DNA of 64,000 nucleotides. Source: Acidobacteriota bacterium. Lineage in GTDB: Bacteria > Acidobacteriota > Thermoanaerobaculia > Multivoradales > J023. The notes under the pieces were generated by a model. That model saw nothing but the letters and a program-made list of their open reading frames with translations, was not told the origin of the DNA and made no database searches. A program made the translations under genes and the position numbers. The DNA lies in contig JAJCXR010000045.1 in the NCBI GenBank assembly GCA_029263315.1, positions 300,899 through 364,898 of the forward strand. Direction: 5' to 3'. This document shows, piece by piece, positions 58,104-64,000 of this stretch (positions are counted from its first letter, which is position 1; the number at the start of each line of letters is the position of its first letter).

Positions 58104-59298
58104 GCGCTTTCAGGGCATCCGGCGGTTGATCAATCCGGTGCGCCACTATGCCTGGGGATCCCATTCCGCCATCGCCGAGCTCTTGGGCCAGCCGGTACCC
58201 TCGGCCAGGCCGCAGGCGGAGCTTTGGATGGGGTCCCATGGTCAGGGCTCCTCCGAAGTCGAGGTGGACGGACGGCGACTGAGCCTCAGGCGGTGGTTGC
58301 AGCGGGAGCCGGGAGCGCTGCTGGGGCGTGGCGTCGAGTCGGGTGAGGGCGGGTTGCGTTTCCTGCTCAAGGTGTTGGCGGCGGAGCAGCCCCTGTCGGT
58401 GCAAGCCCATCCCGACGACGCACAGGCGGCGGCGGGTTTTGCCCGCGAGCAGGCGGCTGGGGTGCCGTTGGATGCCGCGCAGCGCAACTACCGCGATACC
58501 CATGCCAAACCCGAGATCCTGGTGGCCATGACACCCTTCGCCTTGATCCGAGGCTTCCGCGCCCCGGCGGAGATCGCCCGGGTGTTGGCCGGTGTCGGCG
58601 TCGAGGCCACCTCGCCGCTGCGGCGGGCCCTCGAAGGTGGCGACGCAGCGCTGGCTCTGCGCACCTTCTTCGAGACCTGCATGGGCCTCGACACAACCTC
58701 CCTGGAACGTCTGCAAGATCAGGTCAGCCGCCGTCTCGACCCTTCCCGGGCGGAGCACCGCTGGGTGAGGCGCCTCTGTCGGCACCATGGCCTCGACCGA
58801 GGGTTCCTGGCGCCCCTTTGGCTGCACTACCAGGAGCTCGCCCCCGGGGAGGCCATCTTCACACCGCCGGGCGTTCTGCACGCCTATCTGGAAGGGGTGG
58901 GCATCGAGCTCATGGGCAGCTCCGACAACGTCCTGCGCGGCGGCTTGACGGTCAAACACGTCGATATCCCCGAGCTCTTGGGCGTCGTGCGCTTCGCCCC
59001 GCAGCCGCCGGAGGTATTGCGGCCGATTTCGGGGCCAGGCGGTGAGCACCGTTTCGCGGCACCGACCGACGCCTTCCGTTTGTCCCGCCTGCAACCGGAG
59101 GGAATCCTGGAGCTATCGGTGGATGGCCCCGAGATCTTGCTCTGCACTGCCGGGATGGGGGAGCTACGGTGCGCCGGTGAACGGTTCGCCGTCGGTCGCG
59201 GGGAGGCTTTTTTTATCGCCGCCTCGGCGGCGGCCTTCAGCCTGCGGGGGGACGGTGTTTTCTACCGGGCCCAGGAGGGGCGGAGCCCCATCGCTTGA
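58096..59298 (+). CDS. manA: Mannose-6-phosphate isomerase, class I
   Basis: Interconverts fructose-6-phosphate and mannose-6-phosphate, supplying GDP-mannose precursors. 400 residues. Zinc ligands and active site are visible in LSVQAHPDDAQA (Gln, His), THAKPEILVAM (Glu) and PGVLHAYLEGVGIELMGSSDNVLRGGLTVKHVD (His; catalytic Arg). The N-terminus INPVRHYAWGSHSAIAELLG is characteristic. The start overlaps the EamA gene end by 8 bases. The C-terminal cupin domain is intact and no nucleotidyltransferase domain is fused. Confidence 0.95.
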   Translation: MAERFQGIRRLINPVRHYAWGSHSAIAELLGQPVPSARPQAELWMGSHGQGSSEVEVDGRRLSLRRWLQREPGALLGRGVESGEGGLRFLLKVLAAEQPLSVQAHPDDAQAAAGFAREQAAGVPLDAAQRNYRDTHAKPEILVAMTPFALIRGFRAPAEIARVLAGVGVEATSPLRRALEGGDAALALRTFFETCMGLDTTSLERLQDQVSRRLDPSRAEHRWVRRLCRHHGLDRGFLAPLWLHYQELAPGEAIFTPPGVLHAYLEGVGIELMGSSDNVLRGGLTVKHVDIPELLGVVRFAPQPPEVLRPISGPGGEHRFAAPTDAFRLSRLQPEGILELSVDGPEILLCTAGMGELRCAGERFAVGRGEAFFIAASAAAFSLRGDGVFYRAQEGRSPIA

Positions 59299-59395
59299 CA
59301 CCGAAGCATGCCCCATCGAGTCAATGAACGACCCGCGGCGGGCGGCTCGACGGTCCCTGGGCCGTCGCCATCCGCCGCCTTGAAGGAGTACGACC

Positions 59396-61480
59396 ATGTC
59401 TGATTTGTTCCGACTTCGATTCACCACCCGCTGGGCGTTGATCAGCTGTTGCATAGCCCTCATCGCCGCCACCGCGACCACCTCCCGGGCCGAGGAGGTG
59501 GCGGGCTTGGATGCCCGCGACGTGGCCAGCCTGCGCCATGTGGCCGACCTTGCGGTGTCGCCGGACGGCTCCCAGGTCGCCTACTTGCTGAATGTGCCCC
59601 GTCGCCCCTTCGAGGGGGAGGATGGTCCGGCCTGGCGAGAGCTGCATGTCGTCGACCGCCAGGGCGTTGACCGAGCCTTCGTCGCCGGTGAGGTGAAGGT
59701 CAGCAGCATCGCCTGGCTGCCCGACGGTCGACACATCTCCTTCTTGGCCAAACGAGGTGACGATGACGACGCCACGCAAGACCTCTTTCTCCTGCCCGTC
59801 GACGGCGGCGAGGCCCGGCGTCAGCTCAGCCTGAAGAGCGACATCGAGGACTACAGCTGGAGCCCCGATGGCCAGCAGCTGGCGGTGACGGCGTCGCGGC
59901 CGGACAACGAGGAACGCAAGGAGATGATCGACAAAGGGTTCTCGCAGAAGGTCTATGAAACCGATCCGCCGCCGGTGGAGCTGTGGATCGTCGGCCGTGA
60001 CAGCGACGCTGCGCCCCGCAAGGTCGAGGTCGAAGGCTCCCTGCGGGACGTGCTGTGGGCCCCGGCGGGAGGGCGCTTGGCGATCAAGGTGTCGCCCACC
60101 TCGTTGATCGACGACGGTTATATGTTGACCCGGGTGCGGGTCATCGACAGCGCCAGCGGCGAGGTCCTAGGGCGCATCGACAACCCCGGCAAGTTGGGGG
60201 ATATCGCCTGGAGCCCCGACGGCGAGCACCTGGCCTTGATCGCCGGTGAGGATCGCAACGATCCCAAGGAGGGGCGCCTGATGGTGGTCCCGGCCAGCGG
60301 CGGTAGCCTGGAGGACGGCAAGCTGAAGGATCTCCTCCCCGGTCTGTTGGCCCATGTGGCCGGCGTCCAGTGGAAGGACGCCCGGACCTTGCGCGCCTTG
60401 ATCATGGAAGGAACGGGCAGCCGCCTCGACGAGGTGGGTCTCGACGGTCAGGTCACCCCGCTGTTGGCGGCCGGCGGCACCGTCTGGCAAGACATGGACC
60501 AGGCGAGCAACGGCGAGCTGGCCCTGTTGGGCGAGTCCCCCAGCCATCCGGAAGAGGTATTCCACTGGCGAGCCGGCGCCTCGCCCCGTCGCCTCACCGA
60601 CAGCAACCCCTGGCTCGCCGAGCGTCGTCTGGCCAAGCAGCAGGTGGTGCGCTACCAAGCCCGCGACGGCCTCGACTTGGAGGGCATTCTGATCCGGCCG
60701 CTGGATGAGGTGCCGGGCACCCGCTATCCCCTGATCATGGTGGTGCACGGCGGCCCCGAGGCCCACCAGAGCAACGGCTGGCATACCTCTTACTCGGCCC
60801 CAGGACAGCTGGTGGCGGCGCGGGGTTTTGCCGTCTTCTTCCCCAACTACCGGGCCAGCACCGGCCGTGGCGTCGATTTCTCCAAGCTCGACCACGGCGA
60901 TCCAGCGGGCAAAGAGTTTGATGATCTGGTGGACGGGGTCGATCATCTGATCGCCAGCGGTCTGGTGGACGGCGACCGGGTCGGTGTCACCGGCGGTTCC
61001 TACGGCGGCTACGCCACCGCCTGGTGCGCCACCTACTACAGCCATCGCTTTGCGGCGGCGGTGATGTCGGTGGGGATCAGCAACAAGATCTCGTCCCTGG
61101 GTAACAGCGACATCCCCATGGAGCTCTACAACGTGCATTTGCGCAAGTGGCCGTGGGACAACTGGCAGCTGTATCTGGAACGCAGCCCCATCTACCACGT
61201 CGACAAGGCGCGCACCCCCTTGCTCATCCTGCACGGTGAGGACGATACGCGGGTTTTCCCGGGGCAGTCGATGGAGCTCTATCGCTTCCTCAAGATCCGC
61301 GGCGAAGTGCCCGTGCGTCTGGTGTTCTATCCCGAAGAAGGGCATGGCAACCGTCGGGCCGCCTCCCGTTACGACTACATGATGCGCAGCCTGCAATGGA
61401 TGGAGCACTACTTGAACGGAGACGGCAAGTCCATGCCGCCCCTGGATCCGGTCTATCCCCGTTGGCCGGAGGACGACTGA
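59396..61480 (+). CDS. S9-family prolyl oligopeptidase-like peptidase, exported
   Basis: Serine peptidase of 694 residues. The signal peptide (WALISCCIALIAATATTSRA) is followed by a beta-propeller (about 45-430) with repeats such as DLAVSPDGSQVAYLL and YSWSPDGQQLAVTAS. The C-terminal hydrolase domain shows LIMVVHGGPEAHQSNGWH, the nucleophile GVTGGSYGGYATAW (Ser535), HGEDDTRVFPGQS (Asp617) and EEGHGNRR (His650), the order expected for acylaminoacyl-peptidase/DPP-type enzymes. The ATG at 59396 follows GAAGGAG. It lies downstream of manA but with a 97-base gap. Together with the M28 peptidase it suggests peptide use as a food source. Confidence 0.94.
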   Translation: MSDLFRLRFTTRWALISCCIALIAATATTSRAEEVAGLDARDVASLRHVADLAVSPDGSQVAYLLNVPRRPFEGEDGPAWRELHVVDRQGVDRAFVAGEVKVSSIAWLPDGRHISFLAKRGDDDDATQDLFLLPVDGGEARRQLSLKSDIEDYSWSPDGQQLAVTASRPDNEERKEMIDKGFSQKVYETDPPPVELWIVGRDSDAAPRKVEVEGSLRDVLWAPAGGRLAIKVSPTSLIDDGYMLTRVRVIDSASGEVLGRIDNPGKLGDIAWSPDGEHLALIAGEDRNDPKEGRLMVVPASGGSLEDGKLKDLLPGLLAHVAGVQWKDARTLRALIMEGTGSRLDEVGLDGQVTPLLAAGGTVWQDMDQASNGELALLGESPSHPEEVFHWRAGASPRRLTDSNPWLAERRLAKQQVVRYQARDGLDLEGILIRPLDEVPGTRYPLIMVVHGGPEAHQSNGWHTSYSAPGQLVAARGFAVFFPNYRASTGRGVDFSKLDHGDPAGKEFDDLVDGVDHLIASGLVDGDRVGVTGGSYGGYATAWCATYYSHRFAAAVMSVGISNKISSLGNSDIPMELYNVHLRKWPWDNWQLYLERSPIYHVDKARTPLLILHGEDDTRVFPGQSMELYRFLKIRGEVPVRLVFYPEEGHGNRRAASRYDYMMRSLQWMEHYLNGDGKSMPPLDPVYPRWPEDD

Positions 61481-61503
61481 GGCGCCGAAGGATCTTGGCC
61501 TGT

Positions 61504-61560
61504 GACAGGGCGACGCCTTTTGCGTATCACTCCATGGGGAGTTGCGCATCACGCCCTGTC
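61504..61560. terminator. Long inverted repeat between the S9 peptidase and the ASH-repeat gene
   Basis: Outer arms GACAGGGCG (61504-61512) and CGCCCTGTC (61552-61560) pair perfectly, and an inner imperfect stem (TGCGTATCACTCC with GGAGTTGCGCA around an ATGG loop) lies between them. It begins 24 bases after the S9 stop and could be a terminator or a mobile-repeat hairpin. No T-run follows, so terminator function is uncertain. Confidence 0.55.
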
Positions 61561-61606
61561 CTCGCCATCGATCGTGAGCTAAACGCCTTCAGCCAGCGGA
61601 GAGTTT

Positions 61607-64000
61607 GTGGCCATCTTCGAACATCGCCCTCCCCGTGATTCGGGACGCCGTCGTCAAGCGGATCTTTCATTGCACGACGATGAGGTACCGGCCGCCGACG
61701 ATCTCATCGATTTGCCCCTGGGGGACACTCCGGAGGCCGGCCCCGAGCTGCAGCCGACGGCGGCGGAAACGGTCCCCATCGCCACCCAACCGGAGACGCC
61801 GCCGCAGCGTCCCAAAGCCGTCGGGGCCGCCGCCTGGGGGCCCACCGTGCGTCCCGCCGGCGGCGCCGGCCCAGCTATCTCCTCCGGCCGTGGTGGCCGT
61901 TCCGATCGTGACGGGGGCCCGTCGCGCCGCCGTCCCGAGACCATCGGTCAGGCCAACGGCAGTGGACGATGGTTGGCGGCGCTGCTGGTGCTGGCCCTGC
62001 CCTTGGCGGTGGCTGCCGGCTACCTGCTCAACCGGGATCCCGCCATCGCCCAGCTGTCCACCGAGTTGGTGGACTTTGGTGAGCTGCGCTTGGGCGAGAT
62101 GGCGCAGCAACCTTTTGAGATTGCCAACCGGGGGCAGAAACCCCTGAGCATCGATGCCTTCGAGGTCATGGGGGAGGCGGCGACGGAGTTCGTCGTCGCC
62201 GGTGAAGATTGCCTCGGGCGCCCCTTGGCGCACGGGGAGAGCTGCCGCGTGCGGCTGGCCTTTACCCCGGGCCTCAGCGGTCCCCGCAAGGCCCGTCTGG
62301 TCTTGAGCAGCAGCTCGATGGCCGGTCTACGCACCCTGCCGCTGCTGGGGATCGGCGCGGCGCCCCATCTGGAGATGACGCCGCCGGAGCTCGACTTCGG
62401 CCAGCGGGTCATCGGCAGCCAGTCGACGACCCAGCGTCTCTGGGTGAGCAATACCGGTAGCGCTCCCCTGGCCATGCAGCGGGTTCTGATCTCCGGGACG
62501 GCGGCGGCGGATTTCATTCTGGGCCGGGATGAGTGCTCCCGCCAAGATCTGGCCCCCGGGCAGCGCTGCGCCGTGCTGTGGAGCTTTGTGCCGACCGCCG
62601 TCGGCCGCCGCCAGGGGGTGGTGACGGTGGAAAGCGATGCCACCTCCGGTCAGCCGGCGCAGCTGAGCGGCCTGGGGTTGCCGCAGGAGCCCGAGCTGCG
62701 GCTGGCGCCGGAGCGTCTGGAGTTGGCGGCGACGGGGCTCGGCGAGCTCAGCCCGGCGGCGGCGGTGGACATCTTCAACGACGGCAACGGCGATCTACAA
62801 ATTCACGACGTCAGGCTTCAGGAGGTGGACGGTGGCACCCCCGTCTTCCGGCTGCTGAGCGAGGATTGTCTGCGCCAGCCGATCGCGCCGGGGACCCATT
62901 GCCGCCTCGAAGTGGTGTTCGAGCCGCGGCGCGAAGGGGAGGTCTCGGGTTTCTTCGAGATCTTGCATAGCGCCGGTGAGGGGCGTCACCTTCTGCCCTT
63001 GGTCGGCAACGGCCTAGCGCCCCGTCTAGGTCTCGAGCCGCGACGTTTGATCTTCGGTGAGGCGCCGGTGGGCGGTGCCAGCGGCGAGCAGAGTTTGCAA
63101 GTCAGCAGCCTCGGCTCGGCCCCCCTGTGGGTGGAGGAAGTGGCGGTGGAGGGGGCGGACGCCGGCGCTTTCGAGATCGAGCCCGTGGCATGCCTGGACG
63201 ACGCCCTGGAGAGCGGCCAGCGGTGTGCCTTCGAGCTGCGATTTCGACCCCGTCGGGACGGCCCCCATCGGGCTGAGCTGGTGCTGCGCCACAACGCCGA
63301 GGGGGGCATCGAGCGCCTGCCACTGAACGGTTTGGGCACCTCGCCGCGCCTCGAGCTGGAGCCCCCGTCCTTGGACTTCGGCGAGGTTCAGATCGGGCGG
63401 AGCAGCGAGCGTTCCTTGATCTTGAGCAACGCCGGGCGAGCCGCCCTGGAGGTCCGTCGGCTGCGCCCGGCAGCGGGCTCCGGAGACGAGCTCGAGCTGT
63501 TGGAGGATCGGTGCAGCGGCAGGCGTTTGCTGCCCGGCAGCCGTTGTCAGGTGCGCTTGGCCTTCACCCCCCGCAGCGCGGGCGCCCGGGGTGGCAGCTT
63601 GAGCCTCGAGCACAGCGCCCAGCCTCGGTCGCAGGAGGTTGCATGGCGAGCCATGGCCACTTCACCACCCCCGCCGCGCCTCGAAGCGCGGCCGACGTCG
63701 TTTGAGTTTGCGACGCAGCGGGTCGGCGAGGGGAGCAATATCCGCACCCTGACGCTGCGCAACGCTGGGCAGGGAGAGCTGGCCCTTGGCGAGATCGTTC
63801 TGCGGGGCCCGCAAGCGACGGCCTTCCAGTTGGTGCCGGGCACCTGCGCCGGGGCCGAAACCTTGCCGCCGAGGGAAGAGTGCACGGTGGGGATTCGCTT
63901 CCTGCCGCAAGCCCCCGGCCCCAGCGAAGCCCGGATCACGGTGCGCCACAACGGTGTCGGCGGAGAGCTCCAGCTGAGCTTGAGCGGCCGTGGGATAGAA
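61607..64000 (+). CDS. Large membrane-anchored ASH (choice-of-anchor D)-repeat protein, 3' end outside the window
   Basis: The frame is open to the window end (798 residues visible). A cytoplasmic, acidic and Pro-rich N-terminus of about 125 residues precedes one membrane helix (WLAALLVLALPLAVAAGYLL). At least six extracytoplasmic repeats of about 105-110 residues follow. Each opens like LDFGQRVIGSQSTTQRLWVSNTGSAPL or LDFGEVQIGRSSERSLILSNAG and carries a Cys pair about ten residues apart (for example CLGRPLAHGESC, CSRQDLAPGQRC). These are ASPM-SPD2-Hydin/choice-of-anchor D Ig-like domains, probably disulfide-stabilised. The GTG at 61607 follows GGAG at 5 bases. Likely a surface adhesin or scaffold; no catalytic domain is seen so far. 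Confidence 0.85.
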   Translation, partial: MAIFEHRPPRDSGRRRQADLSLHDDEVPAADDLIDLPLGDTPEAGPELQPTAAETVPIATQPETPPQRPKAVGAAAWGPTVRPAGGAGPAISSGRGGRSDRDGGPSRRRPETIGQANGSGRWLAALLVLALPLAVAAGYLLNRDPAIAQLSTELVDFGELRLGEMAQQPFEIANRGQKPLSIDAFEVMGEAATEFVVAGEDCLGRPLAHGESCRVRLAFTPGLSGPRKARLVLSSSSMAGLRTLPLLGIGAAPHLEMTPPELDFGQRVIGSQSTTQRLWVSNTGSAPLAMQRVLISGTAAADFILGRDECSRQDLAPGQRCAVLWSFVPTAVGRRQGVVTVESDATSGQPAQLSGLGLPQEPELRLAPERLELAATGLGELSPAAAVDIFNDGNGDLQIHDVRLQEVDGGTPVFRLLSEDCLRQPIAPGTHCRLEVVFEPRREGEVSGFFEILHSAGEGRHLLPLVGNGLAPRLGLEPRRLIFGEAPVGGASGEQSLQVSSLGSAPLWVEEVAVEGADAGAFEIEPVACLDDALESGQRCAFELRFRPRRDGPHRAELVLRHNAEGGIERLPLNGLGTSPRLELEPPSLDFGEVQIGRSSERSLILSNAGRAALEVRRLRPAAGSGDELELLEDRCSGRRLLPGSRCQVRLAFTPRSAGARGGSLSLEHSAQPRSQEVAWRAMATSPPPPRLEARPTSFEFATQRVGEGSNIRTLTLRNAGQGELALGEIVLRGPQATAFQLVPGTCAGAETLPPREECTVGIRFLPQAPGPSEARITVRHNGVGGELQLSLSGRGIE

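Noticed and set aside
60167..61552. 461-residue minus-strand frame over the S9 peptidase
   Set aside because: Antisense to a well-supported peptidase with an intact catalytic triad.

Overview
This is a 64 kb, GC-rich, gene-dense bacterial chromosome segment with about 45 intact or window-truncated protein genes and a few decayed ones. No rRNA, tRNA, CRISPR array or intact insertion sequence was recognised. Several features would fit an Acidobacteriota-like lineage (perhaps Thermoanaerobaculia): a ferredoxin-type 2-oxoacid oxidoreductase (KorAB), membrane-anchored FMN glutamate-synthase-like proteins, a seven-haem cytochrome/TPR protein, TolB/M28/PDZ and S9 exopeptidases, ASH-repeat surface proteins, and remnants of endonuclease-like/TPR genes. 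This placement is inference from gene content, not a measured phylogeny.

Layout. 0-9.5 kb: a compact + strand run with an FHA-GGDEF cyclase, recN, tsaC-like, a SpoIVB-type S55 peptidase, a secreted beta-propeller protein, coaD and a class 3 lipase. 9.5-20 kb: a stress and envelope block with a CPA2 antiporter, an LCAT-like lipoprotein/ECF sigma/zinc-finger anti-sigma operon, YceI, a small membrane protein, an AhpD-like protein, a DoxX-like protein, a first FMN glutamate-synthase paralog and a DUF3187 barrel. 20-23.3 kb: a low-density accessory island with tandem repeats, one intact-looking toxin-antitoxin pair, a second pair with a broken toxin, and two broken copies of an endonuclease-like gene, one joined to a TPR tail. 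23.3-48 kb: a PP2C phosphatase, korA-korB-lepB, a multihaem cytochrome, the second FMN glutamate-synthase paralog, a LOG-family protein, a Rieske/ECF sigma/anti-sigma operon, a GH113-like lipoprotein, a UPF0462-like protein, redox and copper-monooxygenase-like proteins, a Ser/Thr kinase, and a WS/DGAT acyltransferase with a hydrolase. 48-54 kb: ribonucleotide reductase nrdA-nrdB and creD. 54-64 kb: a TolB-M28-PDZ peptidase, an EamA exporter, manA, an S9 peptidase, and a large ASH-repeat protein that runs off the window end.

How the parts connect. Translational coupling by 4-base stop/start overlaps is common: tsaC/S55, ECF sigma/anti-sigma twice, Rieske/sigma, hydrolase/acyltransferase, and both toxin-antitoxin pairs. 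Two separate ECF sigma factors with small HxxxCxxC anti-sigma partners lie close to redox proteins (AhpD, DoxX, YceI; Rieske), which suggests redox or envelope stress control. The ribonucleotide reductase beta subunit has Phe instead of the radical Tyr and a Glu at the first metal-ligand position, the signature of the class Ic (Mn/Fe) enzyme. Tandem repeats, mostly of 14-16 bp, recur inside and at the ends of genes across the window, several sharing a GGGCGCC core.
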